From positions 186,001-250,000 of the forward strand of contig NZ_MSDV01000026.1 in the NCBI RefSeq assembly GCF_001931485.1: DNA of 64,000 nt, written 5' to 3'. A model generated the notes under the pieces. It had not been told where the DNA came from and did not search any database. It saw nothing but the letters and a program-made list of their open reading frames with translations. Below are positions 42,050 to 52,858 of the stretch, in pieces (the stretch's first letter is position 1; each line of letters begins with the position of its first letter). The stretch comes from Burkholderia sp. SRS-W-2-2016. Lineage in GTDB: Bacteria > Pseudomonadota > Gammaproteobacteria > Burkholderiales > Burkholderiaceae. Both the position numbers and the translations under genes were made by a program.

Positions 42050-44560
42050 TTACTTCTCCGGCAACGCATAAGCAATCACGTAATCGCCGAGCTTGGTCCC
42101 AAACGAGCCGTGACCGCCGGCGGCAATCACCACAAACTGCCGCCCGTTGACCGAATAGCTCATCGGCGTGGCCTGACCGCCGGCAGGCAGACGCGCCTGC
42201 CACAACAACTGGCCGTTGTTCACGTCGAAGCCGCGAATGTAGTTATCGGCGGTCGCGCCGATAAACGCGACGCCGCCCGCCGTGATGATCGGGCCGCCGA
42301 GCATCGGCATCCCCATCCTGAACGGCAGCGGCAGCGGCGAGCTGTCCCGCACCGTGCCGATCCGCTGTTTCCACACAATCTGATTGGTGCGCAGATCGAC
42401 CGCCGAAATGAAGCCCCACGCCGGCTGCTTGCACGGCAGGCCGAACGGCGACAGGAACGGATTCAGCGTGACGCCGAACGGCACCCCGTATTGCGGCTGA
42501 ATCCCCGTTTCGGTGCCCGAACCTTTCGCGCCCGGTTCCGGTTCGAGCGGATTGCCCGGGCCGCGCGGCACCAGCCGCGACACGAACGGCAGCGCGATCG
42601 GATTGGCGATCGCGATCTGCCGGTCGGTATCGACCGCGATGCCGCCCCACTCGAACATGCCGAGATTGCCCGGGAACACCAGCGTGCCCTGCTCCGACGG
42701 CGGCGTGAACGTGCCTTCATAACGCAGCTTGTGGAACATGATCCGGCACACCAGCTGGTCGTACATCGTCGCGCCCCACATGTCGGCATCGGTGAGGTCC
42801 TTCGACGGCCGGAACGTCAGCCCGGAGAACGGCTGGGTCGGCGACACATGATCGCCCGGCGCCGCGCCCTGCGGGACCGGACGCTCGGGCGCCGGCACCA
42901 CCGGCGCACCCGTGCGGCGGTCGAGCACGAACAGGTTGCCGGTCTTGGCCGGCACGTACACGACCGGCACCGCGTTGCCTTTCGCGTCGGTGATGTCCGC
43001 GAGCGTCGGTTGCGCCGGCACGTCCATGTCCCACAGATCGTGGTGCACCGTCTGATAGAACCACGCGAGTTTGCCCGTCGATGCGTGCAGCGCCAGCAGG
43101 CCGCTCGCGAAGCGCTCCTGTTCCGGCGTGCGATTGCCGCCCCAGATGTCCGGCGTGGTCACGCCCATCGGCAGATACACGAGATCGAGCTTCGGATCGT
43201 ACGCGGCCGGCGCCCACGAATTCGGCGACGTCAGCGTGTAGTGACCGCCTTCCGGCGGATTCTGATTCGGGTCTTTCGCGCCCGGGTCGAACACCCACAG
43301 CAGCTCGCCGGAGCGCACGTCGAAGCCGCGAATCACGCCGGACGCCTCGCGCGTCGAATAGTTGTCCTCGACCGCGCCCGCGACCACGATCACGTTGTTC
43401 GTGATGACCGGCGGCGAAGTCGGCTCGTACATGCCGGGTGTGGTCACCGGCTGGCGATGCTGGAGGTCGAGGTCGCCGTCGTGGGCGAAGCCTTTGCACA
43501 GCTCGCCGGTGTCGGCATCGAGCGCGTACAGGTGGCCGTCGTTGACCGGCAGGTAGATGCGGCGCATGCACGACCCGGCGTTCGCGGCGGCCGCGGTGGT
43601 CGCAGCGGGCGCCGATGCGGGTTGCTCGGCGGGCGTGGCGGCCGAGGCGGTCTGCTGATCGGGTGCCGCCGCCGATGCCGCCTGCTGATCCGGCGCCGCA
43701 GCAGATGCGCCCGACGCATTAGCAGCAGCCGGCTCGCCGCCCGCCGCCGACAGATCGACAAACGACACCCCACGGCACGTCACATGCTGGAACGACGGAT
43801 CGGGCTTGAGCTTCGGATCGAACTTCCACTTCAGCTTGCCGGTGCGCGCATCCAACGCCCACAGAATCTGGTGCGGCGAACACAGGAACAGCGTCTCGCC
43901 GATCTTGATCGGCGTGACTTCGTTGGTGATCTCGACCGGGTCGTTCGGGCCTTTGTTATCGCCGGTGCGGAAGGTCCACGCGACCTGCAGGTCCCGCACG
44001 TTGGCGGGCGTGATCTGGGTCAGCGGCGAATAGCGGGTGCCGGCCTGGGTGCGCGCATAGGCGGGCCAGTCGGCGGCGCTGTCGCCGGTCTCGGCGGGAC
44101 CCGCCGACGCCGCGGCGAAGCTGCCGTTGACCGTCTGCGGATCGTTGAAGTGCGCGTAGACCAGCACGCCGGCCCACACGGCCAACGCGACGACCAGCGA
44201 GCCGATGCCGAGCCCGCGCGAGCCCTCCATCCGCCAGCTGACCAGCAGCAGAAGCCACACGCCGAACACGACCAGCACGCCGGAGCGCGGCGCCAGCGCC
44301 CAGAAGTCGGAGCCCGACTCCCACAATCCCCACACCGCGGTGGCGATCAGCACGAGCGCATACAGCACCAGCGCGGCAGACTGGCGCTTATGCAGCAACC
44401 ACGTGACGACCGCGAGCACCAGCCCGGTGATCAGGTAGTACCACGAACCGCCTATCGCAATCAGCCATGCCCCGCCGATCACCAGGTACAACGAAGTGAG
44501 CGCGAGGAACACGAGTGAGATGCCGCCGACGACTGCTGACCACCTGGACTGTCTCGACAT
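42050..44560 (-). CDS. gcd: Membrane-bound PQQ-dependent glucose dehydrogenase (copy 1)
   Basis: The 836-residue protein has five membrane segments in the first 150 residues and a quinoprotein propeller after that, starting at ADWPAYARTQAGTRYSPLTQ. The catalytic signature HHDLWDMDVPAQPTLADI and the K-containing YVPAKTGNLFVLDRRTG match E. coli Gcd. It oxidises glucose to gluconolactone on the periplasmic face and passes electrons to ubiquinone; PQQ genes are not in the window. Between HVTCRGVSFVD and CMRRIYLPVNDG there is an Ala/Gln/Pro-rich insert of about 50 residues with APDQQ(A/T)ASAA repeats, longer than the corresponding linker in the second copy. Confidence 0.93.
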   Translation of the reverse strand: MSRQSRWSAVVGGISLVFLALTSLYLVIGGAWLIAIGGSWYYLITGLVLAVVTWLLHKRQSAALVLYALVLIATAVWGLWESGSDFWALAPRSGVLVVFGVWLLLLVSWRMEGSRGLGIGSLVVALAVWAGVLVYAHFNDPQTVNGSFAAASAGPAETGDSAADWPAYARTQAGTRYSPLTQITPANVRDLQVAWTFRTGDNKGPNDPVEITNEVTPIKIGETLFLCSPHQILWALDARTGKLKWKFDPKLKPDPSFQHVTCRGVSFVDLSAAGGEPAAANASGASAAAPDQQAASAAAPDQQTASAATPAEQPASAPAATTAAAANAGSCMRRIYLPVNDGHLYALDADTGELCKGFAHDGDLDLQHRQPVTTPGMYEPTSPPVITNNVIVVAGAVEDNYSTREASGVIRGFDVRSGELLWVFDPGAKDPNQNPPEGGHYTLTSPNSWAPAAYDPKLDLVYLPMGVTTPDIWGGNRTPEQERFASGLLALHASTGKLAWFYQTVHHDLWDMDVPAQPTLADITDAKGNAVPVVYVPAKTGNLFVLDRRTGAPVVPAPERPVPQGAAPGDHVSPTQPFSGLTFRPSKDLTDADMWGATMYDQLVCRIMFHKLRYEGTFTPPSEQGTLVFPGNLGMFEWGGIAVDTDRQIAIANPIALPFVSRLVPRGPGNPLEPEPGAKGSGTETGIQPQYGVPFGVTLNPFLSPFGLPCKQPAWGFISAVDLRTNQIVWKQRIGTVRDSSPLPLPFRMGMPMLGGPIITAGGVAFIGATADNYIRGFDVNNGQLLWQARLPAGGQATPMSYSVNGRQFVVIAAGGHGSFGTKLGDYVIAYALPEK

Positions 44561-45076
44561 GATGAACGTCCATCCTTGACAAGAAAAAACGTGAGCGCAT
44601 CGGTAGCAAAGCGTGAGCCCGGACCGCGCGGCCGATGCCGACCGGCTAATCCGTGCTGCCGTTGCCTGCTGCTTGCCGCCGCCTGCTACAGCTTGTTTGC
44701 TACAGCTTGCTAGCGCAAGCGGATGCGACGAAGCGCTGTTGCTCTGCCGACGCAGGCGGATCGCGAACGCTATGCGTCCCGCTTACGTGCTGCAAATAGC
44801 GCCATGGGCGTGGCCCGTTGTGTGATCGTTGTATTCTGCGAGACCGGACGTGTCAAGTTTGCCGAGCTTGTGTGTCGGCGTTGTGGAGGGTGGCCGATGA
44901 GGTCGTCGAGTGCGGTTTCGACGAGCAATTCCGCTTGCCGAACACGAATGCACCGCGCGGTTCGTAATGAACGCAGCGACTGCGTCACCGCGAATCGTTA
45001 GCTTTCCTTTCGATTTTATTCGAGCGCCGGATTGCAGCATCGCGTGCGTATCGAACCGTTTCGAACAGCGTCACGC
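44561..45076. other. 516-bp stretch without a supported gene
   Basis: Frames here are short with no recognisable product. The part next to 44560 should hold the promoter of the gcd gene. I see no clear hairpin or dyad. Confidence 0.5.
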
Positions 45077-45940
45077 TCAACGCTGCAACTCGGCCACGAT
45101 CCGTTCCGCCAGAAAATCGCACGGCGGACGTTTCGACGCCGCACTGCGCGCGAGCACCACTTCGAGACTGCCGATCTCGGGCAAGCCATGCGCCTGCCCC
45201 AACAGCGTGAAATGCGACGGCACCGCGCATTTGGCCAGCGGCGTGATCGCGAGCCCGGCTTCGGCCATCGTCAGCAGCCCGAGCAAGCTCGGACTTTCAT
45301 ACGAGGTCCGGTAGCTGATGCGCGCCTGTTCGAGGCTATGGATCGCCTTCTCGCGCGCGACGCTGCCCGGCAGAAACACCGCGATCGGCAGCGGCCGTTC
45401 GCGCCAGATCTCGGTCTCGCCGGGCGCGGCGGCCCACACCATCGGCTCGTGACGCAGAAACTCGCCGTGCAGCCCCTTGACCCGCGTCGCGCAGACGAGG
45501 TCGACGGTGCCTTCCTTGAGCATCGGTTGCAGCGCGACGCTGGGCAGGCCGATCACCTGGATCTCCACCTTCGGATAGGTGGCCGAGAATTTCTTCAGGA
45601 TCGGCGGGAACAGCGACGACGCGTAATCGTCCGGCACGCCGATCACCACGCGGCCCGTCACATCGGGGCGCACCACCGCCGCCCACGCTTCGTCGCGCAA
45701 CGCGAGCATCCGGCGCGCATAGGTCAGCAGCACCTCGCCCTCCTGGGTCGGCACCACGCTGCGCGGGTGGCGGATGAACAGCGTTTTGCCGAGCACCGTC
45801 TCCAGCGCGCGGATCTGCATGCTCACCGCCGACTGCGACCGATGCACGAGTTTGGCCGCGCCGCTGATCGTGCCGGCGTCGGCGACGGCGACCATCATCG
45901 ACAGCACATCGAGGTCTAAGGCTCTGATTTCAGTTGGCAT
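45077..45940 (-). CDS. LysR-family transcriptional regulator
   Basis: The 287-residue protein has the LysR helix-turn-helix (SMMVAVADAGTISGAAKLVH, then RSQSAVSMQIRALETVLGKT, LFIRHPRSVVPTQEG) and a co-inducer domain with PDVTGRVVIGVPDDYASSLF. It is divergent from the alpha/beta hydrolase at 46038, with a T-N11-A dyad in the 97-bp gap. It therefore probably regulates that hydrolase and itself. Confidence 0.93.
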   Translation of the reverse strand: MPTEIRALDLDVLSMMVAVADAGTISGAAKLVHRSQSAVSMQIRALETVLGKTLFIRHPRSVVPTQEGEVLLTYARRMLALRDEAWAAVVRPDVTGRVVIGVPDDYASSLFPPILKKFSATYPKVEIQVIGLPSVALQPMLKEGTVDLVCATRVKGLHGEFLRHEPMVWAAAPGETEIWRERPLPIAVFLPGSVAREKAIHSLEQARISYRTSYESPSLLGLLTMAEAGLAITPLAKCAVPSHFTLLGQAHGLPEIGSLEVVLARSAASKRPPCDFLAERIVAELQR

Positions 45941-45952
45941 TCTGGTTATCCA

Positions 45953-45965
45953 TCAGAAAACCTGA
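45953..45965. promoter_or_regulatory. LysR-type box (T-N11-A) between lysR and hydrolase genes
   Basis: TCAGAAAACCTGA has TCAG/CTGA arms and exact T-N11-A spacing, 13 bp upstream of the lysR start and about 73 bp from the hydrolase start. Confidence 0.5.
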
Positions 45966-46037
45966 ACGATACCATCAATATTATGCGATTCTCATTGTGG
46001 TTGCGGTGCAGCATAGTGTCGAAAAGGAAAACCCACG

Positions 46038-46901
46038 ATGAACGCACGCACCCCGCACTCCACCCTCGCCCTGGCCGGCGCCGACTCCATGCCGTCGTTC
46101 GTCACGACCGCTTCGAGCCTCTCGGTGCCCTACGTCGAGTCCGGCCAGGGGGAACCGATGGTGTTCATCCACGGCTCGTTGTGCGACTACCGCTACTGGG
46201 ACCCGCAGCTTGCATCGCTCGGCGAACAGTTCCACTGCTTCGCGCCGAGTCTCGGCCACTACTGGCCCGAAGCCGATGCGTACGGCCGCGACGAGTTCAG
46301 CTGGGAAGCGCACGTCGCCGAAGTCGCCGAGTTCATCGTTGCGCTCGACCTCGCGCCCGTGCACCTGGTCGGCCACTCGCGCGGCGGCTGTGTCGCGTTT
46401 CACCTCGCGCGCGAACATCCGCGCCTCGTCAAGACGCTGACGCTGGCCGATCCCGGCGGCCCGCTGCAATCGCCCGTGCAGCACACGCCGGCCACGATGC
46501 CGGCGGCCACCAACGCGCTGCGCGCACGCGTCGCGGAACTGGTCCACCAGGGCGAATTCGACACCGGCCTGCAGATGTTCGTCGATTCGGTCAGCATGCC
46601 GGGGTTCTGGCAAAAGAGCAGCGACAGCTTCCGCCGCATGGCGCTCGACAACGTGCTGACGCTGCCCAAGCAGTTCTGCGATCCGCTGCCGCCGTACACG
46701 CAGGAAGCCGCGCGCGACATCAAGTGCCGCACGCTGCTGATCGACGGTCAGAAAAGCCCGCGCATGTTCCGCAACAACGTCGACAAACTCGAACAATGGA
46801 TCGAGTTCGCCGAGCGCGAGACGATCACCGGCGCGTCGCACGGGATGAATGTCGCGAATCCCGGCGCGTTCAACCGCGCGCTGAAGGCGTTCGCCGGCTA
46901 A
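46038..46901 (+). CDS. Alpha/beta-fold hydrolase
   Basis: The 287-residue protein has VFIHGSLCDYRYWDPQ near residue 37 (oxyanion region), VHLVGHSRGGCVAFHLAREH near 113 with the nucleophile Ser in GHSRGG, RTLLIDGQKSPRMF near 230 with the acid, and ITGASHGMNVANPG near 270 with the catalytic His. So the complete triad is present. The first 25 residues look poorly conserved but not like a cleavable signal. AAAAGGAAAA precedes the ATG. It is divergent from the LysR gene and ends 14 bp before the convergent aldo/keto reductase gene. Confidence 0.9.
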   Translation: MNARTPHSTLALAGADSMPSFVTTASSLSVPYVESGQGEPMVFIHGSLCDYRYWDPQLASLGEQFHCFAPSLGHYWPEADAYGRDEFSWEAHVAEVAEFIVALDLAPVHLVGHSRGGCVAFHLAREHPRLVKTLTLADPGGPLQSPVQHTPATMPAATNALRARVAELVHQGEFDTGLQMFVDSVSMPGFWQKSSDSFRRMALDNVLTLPKQFCDPLPPYTQEAARDIKCRTLLIDGQKSPRMFRNNVDKLEQWIEFAERETITGASHGMNVANPGAFNRALKAFAG

Positions 46902-46915
46902 TACCGCGGGCGGTG

Positions 46916-48324
<1,409 letters not shown>

Positions 48325-48369
48325 CGTTGATCCTCCTCGATAACCCGACTACCAATTTAGCAGCTCGGT

Positions 48370-48382
48370 TTTATCGGATAAA
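48370..48382. promoter_or_regulatory. LysR-type box between cupin and lysR genes
   Basis: TTTATCGGATAAA has TTTATC/GATAAA arms around one central base and exact T-N11-A spacing. It lies 46 bp from the cupin start and 40 bp from the lysR start, well placed to control both. Confidence 0.55.
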
Positions 48383-48421
48383 GCGCTAGAATCGGCATGA
48401 AGTTAGAAGAAGGACTTATCA

Positions 48422-49315
48422 ATGGCGCGCTCCGATCTTTCCGACATCACCGCCTTTCTCGCGGTTGCCCGCGACGGCAGCTTCACGAAAGCCGCCGCGA
48501 AACTCGGCGTTTCGCAATCGGCGTTGAGCCAGACCGTGCGCAATCTCGAAGCGCGGCTCGGGCTACGGCTGCTGACCCGCACGACGCGCAAGGTCGCGCC
48601 GACCCAGGCCGGCGAACGGCTGATCGACGCGGTCGGCCCGCGGCTCGACGAGATCGAGGCCGAACTGGCCGCGCTGAGCGCGTTGCGCGACAAGCCCGCC
48701 GGCCTCGTGCGGATCGCCGCCGGCGATCACTCGGCGGAATTGCTGCTGTGGCCGGCGATCGAACGGCTGCTGCCCGATTATCCGGACATCAGGATAGAAA
48801 TCGTCGTCGATAACGGCCTGACCGACATCGTCGCGCAACGGCTCGATGCCGGGATCCGGCTCGGCGAACAGGTCGCGAAGGATATGGTGGCGGTGCGTAT
48901 CGGGCCCGATATGCGGATGGCCGTAGTTGGGACGCCTGACTATTTCAGACGCTATCCGAAACCGAAAACGCCGCAGGATCTGACCGCGCACAACTGCATC
49001 AACATCCGGCTACCGACCGCCGGCGGACTCTATGCGTGGGAGTTTGCGAAAGGTGGGCGCGAGTTGAAGGTACGCGTCGACGGCCAGCTCGTTTTCAATA
49101 CCGCGACGATGGCGGTAAAGGCCGCGCTCGCGGGCGCCGGGCTCGCGTTCGTGCCCGAGGAGCGGGTGATGACGTATCTGAGAAGCGGGCAACTGGTGCG
49201 GGTGTTGGAGACCTGGTGCGCGCCGTTCACAGGATTTCACCTGTACTACCCGAGCCGGCGCCAGCCGACTCCGGCGTTTGCGGTGGTCGTGAATGCATTG
49301 CGACGGGGCGTGTAG
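48422..49315 (+). CDS. LysR-family transcriptional regulator
   Basis: The 297-residue protein has a standard LysR N-terminus: DITAFLAVARDGSFTKAAAK, then LGVSQSALSQTVRNLEARLG and LRLLTRTTRKVAPTQAG. Its effector domain contains GLTDIVAQRLDAGIRLGEQV and GAGLAFVPEERVMTYLRSGQ, as in regulators of AKR/cupin pairs in this family. The divergent cupin-AKR pair is its most likely target through the dyad at 48370. Confidence 0.94.
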   Translation: MARSDLSDITAFLAVARDGSFTKAAAKLGVSQSALSQTVRNLEARLGLRLLTRTTRKVAPTQAGERLIDAVGPRLDEIEAELAALSALRDKPAGLVRIAAGDHSAELLLWPAIERLLPDYPDIRIEIVVDNGLTDIVAQRLDAGIRLGEQVAKDMVAVRIGPDMRMAVVGTPDYFRRYPKPKTPQDLTAHNCINIRLPTAGGLYAWEFAKGGRELKVRVDGQLVFNTATMAVKAALAGAGLAFVPEERVMTYLRSGQLVRVLETWCAPFTGFHLYYPSRRQPTPAFAVVVNALRRGV

Positions 49316-49332
49316 GGTTTATTAATTTACCC

Positions 49333-49372
49333 ACTCGCCCGCACGCCCGCACGCCCGCGCGCCCACTCGCCG
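49333..49372. repeat. Five tandem 8-bp repeats
   Basis: Units are ACTCGCCC, GCACGCCC, GCACGCCC, GCGCGCCC and ACTCGCCG, filling the gap between the convergent lysR and GNAT genes. This is a possible variable-number tandem repeat. Confidence 0.7.
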
Positions 49373-49373
49373 C

Positions 49374-49868
49374 TTAAAGCGTCATCACCATTTCATGCCA
49401 CGCCATCCCGCCGTGGTCGGACTCGGAAGGCCGCACATAGTCATAGCCGAACTTCCTGTACAGCTCGACGTGGCGGTCCTTGCACATCAGGTGAATGGTC
49501 GCCTTACCCATCGCGCGCATCTGCTCGATGAACGTCCGCATCAACAGACTCGCGTAGCCTTTGCCCTGCTCGGCGGGATCGAGCACCACCGACATGATCA
49601 CCACATTGGGCGCGGCCGCATCGTGCCCGACCAGTTCCTTGAACGCCTCGTCCGACATGACGACGTCGTACGCGCAGCCCGAATTGATGAAGCCGACCAC
49701 TCGGCCGTCGATCTCCATCACCAGAAAACCCTGCGGATACTGCGCGATGCGCGTCGCGATCTTTTCGCGCGTCGCGGCCTCGTCGCCCTCGTAGGCGGAA
49801 ATTTCGATCTGGTAACAGCGGTCGACATCGGCCGGCTGCGCGTTGCGAAAGTGGATGGCGTTGCTCAT
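49374..49868 (-). CDS. GNAT-family N-acetyltransferase
   Basis: The ATG at 49868 gives 164 residues; the upstream frame extension is not coding-like. The protein starts with IHFRNAQPADVDRCYQIEIS, has NVVIMSVVLDPAEQGKGYAS near residue 93 with the acetyl-CoA loop QGKGYA, and ends with the LYRKFGYDYVRPS-type motif. The ordering of motifs fits GNAT enzymes resembling arylalkylamine or RimI-like types. Substrate unknown. It stands alone between convergent lysR and divergent gcd. Confidence 0.88.
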   Translation of the reverse strand: MSNAIHFRNAQPADVDRCYQIEISAYEGDEAATREKIATRIAQYPQGFLVMEIDGRVVGFINSGCAYDVVMSDEAFKELVGHDAAAPNVVIMSVVLDPAEQGKGYASLLMRTFIEQMRAMGKATIHLMCKDRHVELYRKFGYDYVRPSESDHGGMAWHEMVMTL

Positions 49869-50201
49869 AGCTAGTAGTCGGTAAGCGGATTCGAACCCGT
49901 AATGATAGGGCACGCGCGACGCCGCGCACTGCCTGTTCACGGCCATCCTCTCCGGCCAATCCATCGAGCCGGATGCGCGGACAACCCGACACCGCCGCAA
50001 ACCGCAATGCCCTGTTCCGGACGTTATCCGCGATTTTGCTTTAAAATGTACCATTCAGTTAATTAGGCGATCGATCGATCGTTCGCGAATCTTCGGTATT
50101 CCATTGAGTCGCCACGCCGCGCGATGCTTGCCGCGACGTGTCCGCGACTCGACCGATGATGCCGTGCATCGAACTCCTCCGTGCACGGGAATGAGGAAAC
50201 A
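49869..50201. promoter_or_regulatory. 333-bp divergent gap between GNAT and second gcd
   Basis: It holds an AT-rich patch (TTTAAAAT near 50041, possible -10) and a CGAT run, CGATCGATCGATCG at 50068-50081. Open frames here have no recognisable product. The region should contain the promoter of the second gcd. Confidence 0.4.
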
Positions 50202-52637
50202 ATGTCAAAACAAACAACAGTTGAAAGGGCGTCCACCGGCGCCCGTATCGGGCTGCTGCTCGCCGGACTCGTGCTCGTGCTGCTGGGCCTGTTCTTCGCG
50301 ATCGGCGGCGGCATGCTGATCGCGCGCGGCGGCAGTTGGTATTACCTGCCCGCCGGCCTCGCGCTGCTGCTCGCAGGCATTCAACTCGCGCGCCGCCGCT
50401 CCAGCGCGTACGTGATCTACACGATTTTCCTGCTTGCCACCGCGCTGTGGTCGTTCTGGGAAGCCGGCTTCGAGTTCTGGCCGCTGACCGCGCGACTCTT
50501 CATGTTCACCGTGATCGGCCTGGTGATGACGCCGCTCTTTCCGCTGCTGCGCGGCGGCGAAGGCAAGACGCCGGCGAAGGCGGCGGCCTGGGGCTTCGGC
50601 CTCGTGCTGCTGGCCTGTAACGTCGCGTTCGTCTGGGGCATGTTCATTCCTCACGGCCAGTTCGGCACCGAAGGCGTGCCGCCGGTCGCGAGCAGCAACG
50701 CGAATAATGCCGGCTCCAACGACTGGACCGCGTACGGCCACTCGGCCGGCGGCGACCGCTTTGCGGGCGCGACGCAGATCACTCGCGACAACGTGAAGAA
50801 CCTGCAGGTCGCGTGGACCTTCCACACCGGCGACGTGCCGCTCAGCCCGGACGGCGGCGGCTCGGAAGATCAGCTCACGCCTTTGCAGGTCGGCCAGACG
50901 CTGTTCCTGTGCACGCCGCACAACACGGTGATCGCCGTCGACGCCGCCAGCGGCGCCGAAAAATGGCGCCACGAATTCCCGACCAAAACGACCGTCTGGG
51001 TGCGCTGCCGTGGTCTCGCGTATTTCGATACCGCGAAGCCGCTCGTGCAACCGACGGCCACCGGTTCGACGCCGGTCGCCGCGGCCGACACGCCGGCCGA
51101 TCCGGCGATCTGCCGCCGGCGCATCTTCATGAACACGATCGATGCGAAGCTGGTCGCACTCGACGCCGATACCGGCAAGCTGTGCGCCGATTTCGGCAAG
51201 GACGGCGTGATCGATCTGAAGGACGGTCTCGGCAAGGCGACGAGCCCGCTGTATCAGATGACCTCGGCGCCGACCGTCGCCGGCACCACGGTCGTGGTCG
51301 GCGGACGGGTCGCCGATAACGTGTCGCTCGACATGCCCGGCGGCGTGGTCCGCGGCTTCGACGTGATCAGCGGCCGGATGAAGTGGGCGTTCGATCCGGG
51401 CAATCCGGCGGACCGCCATGCACCGGCCACCGGCAACACCTTCACGCGCTCGACGCCGAACGTATGGGCGCCGATGTCGTACGATCCGAGCTCGAACATC
51501 GTGTTCATGCCGGTCGGCAATGCGGCGATCGACCTGTGGGGCGTGAAACGCACCGCGCTCGACGAATCGTACGGCGCATCGATCCTCGCGCTCGACGCGA
51601 CGACCGGCGCGGAGAAGTGGCACTTCCAGACCGTGCATCACGATCTTTGGGACTACGACGTACCGATGCAACCGACCCTCGTCGACTTCCCGGTCGGCGA
51701 CAAGCGGGTTCCGGCGCTGATCGTCGGCACCAAGATGGGTCAGCTGTTCGTGCTCGACCGTCTGACCGGCAAGCCGCTCACCGACGTGATCGAACATCCG
51801 GTCAAGACCGCGACGATTCCGAACGAGCCGTATGCGAAGACGCAGCCGCTGTCGGTCGGCATGCCGCAAATCGGCGCCGACGTGCTGAAGGAATCGGACA
51901 TGTGGGGCATGACGGCGATGGATCAGCTGATGTGCCGGGTGGTCTTCCGCGGGATGCGCTACGACGGTCTGTTCACCGCGCCCGATACCGACCGTTCGCT
52001 CAGCTTCCCCGGCTCGCTGGGCGGGATGAACTGGGGCGGGCTGTCCTACGATCCGAACTCGGGGATGGTGTTCTCGAACGACATGCGCCTGGGTCTGTGG
52101 GTGCATCTCGTGAAGGAAGCGCAGCGCGGCGGCAGCTCGGACGGCAATGAAGCGGTCAATGCGGGGATGGGCGCGGTGCCGCTCGGCGGCACGCCGTATT
52201 CGGTGACCAAGGATCGCTTCTTCTCGCCGATCGGTATTCCGTGCCAGAAGCCGCCGTTCGGCTCGCTGACGGCAATCGATCTGAAGACCCGCAGCATCGC
52301 GTGGCAAGTGCCGCTCGGCACGGTGCGCGATAGTCGTCTGCATGGCGTGAAGATGTCGCTGCCGACTCCGGTCGGGATGCCGACCATCGGCGGCTCGCTC
52401 GCGACCGGCGGCGGTCTCGTGTTCTTCGCGGCCACGCAGGACTACTACCTGCGCGCGTTCGACAGCGCGACCGGCAAGGAAGTGTGGAAGGCCCGTCTGC
52501 CGGTCGGCAGCCAGGGCACGCCGATCAGCTATGTGGTCGACGGCAAGCAGTACATCGTGATCTCGGCCGGCGGTGCGCGGCAATCGCCGGATCGCGGCGA
52601 CTATGTGATCGCGTTTGCGTTGCCCGATAGCAAATAA
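50202..52637 (+). CDS. gcd: Membrane-bound PQQ-dependent glucose dehydrogenase (copy 2)
   Basis: ATG 50202 follows GAGGAAA and gives 811 residues; an earlier in-frame Met at 50181 lacks a ribosome site. Five N-terminal membrane segments are followed by the quinoprotein domain beginning at NDWTAYGHSAGGDRFAGATQ. HHDLWDYDVPMQPTLVDFPV is the catalytic block, and VGTKMGQLFVLDRLTGKPL carries the Lys. It differs from copy 1 across the whole length, so the two are old paralogues. The product would be gluconolactone or another aldose lactone. A strong terminator follows. Confidence 0.93.
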   Translation: MSKQTTVERASTGARIGLLLAGLVLVLLGLFFAIGGGMLIARGGSWYYLPAGLALLLAGIQLARRRSSAYVIYTIFLLATALWSFWEAGFEFWPLTARLFMFTVIGLVMTPLFPLLRGGEGKTPAKAAAWGFGLVLLACNVAFVWGMFIPHGQFGTEGVPPVASSNANNAGSNDWTAYGHSAGGDRFAGATQITRDNVKNLQVAWTFHTGDVPLSPDGGGSEDQLTPLQVGQTLFLCTPHNTVIAVDAASGAEKWRHEFPTKTTVWVRCRGLAYFDTAKPLVQPTATGSTPVAAADTPADPAICRRRIFMNTIDAKLVALDADTGKLCADFGKDGVIDLKDGLGKATSPLYQMTSAPTVAGTTVVVGGRVADNVSLDMPGGVVRGFDVISGRMKWAFDPGNPADRHAPATGNTFTRSTPNVWAPMSYDPSSNIVFMPVGNAAIDLWGVKRTALDESYGASILALDATTGAEKWHFQTVHHDLWDYDVPMQPTLVDFPVGDKRVPALIVGTKMGQLFVLDRLTGKPLTDVIEHPVKTATIPNEPYAKTQPLSVGMPQIGADVLKESDMWGMTAMDQLMCRVVFRGMRYDGLFTAPDTDRSLSFPGSLGGMNWGGLSYDPNSGMVFSNDMRLGLWVHLVKEAQRGGSSDGNEAVNAGMGAVPLGGTPYSVTKDRFFSPIGIPCQKPPFGSLTAIDLKTRSIAWQVPLGTVRDSRLHGVKMSLPTPVGMPTIGGSLATGGGLVFFAATQDYYLRAFDSATGKEVWKARLPVGSQGTPISYVVDGKQYIVISAGGARQSPDRGDYVIAFALPDSK

Positions 52638-52700
52638 GCGGGTATTGGAGCGGATGCGGCATTAAGCATTAACCGCCGCGTTCCCCCGCAGCACGAAACG

Positions 52701-52728
52701 AAGCCGGTGGCGCGAGCCGCCGGCTTTT
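52701..52728 (+). terminator. Rho-independent terminator after the second gcd
   Basis: An 11-bp stem (AAGCCGGTGGC / GCCGCCGGCTT, one G-T pair) with a GCGA loop ends in TTTT, 64 bp after the gcd stop. Confidence 0.85.
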
Positions 52729-52858
52729 GTTTAAGTGCGATGCATTCGACGCACCTCAATTCCACTTCGCCTCGTCCCCGCTTCCTCATCTGCTTGCTCG
52801 CGGCACGACTCCGTGCAAAGCCATCGCAGGCCGTAAGTTCGACACCCATCGCTTCAGC

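Noticed and set aside
42110..44518. An 802-codon open frame antisense to the first gcd gene (and a similar 792-codon frame antisense to the second, 50205-52583).
   Set aside because: High-GC coding DNA commonly leaves the antisense frame open. The antisense products are His/Arg-rich and match nothing, while the sense frames are clear quinoproteins.
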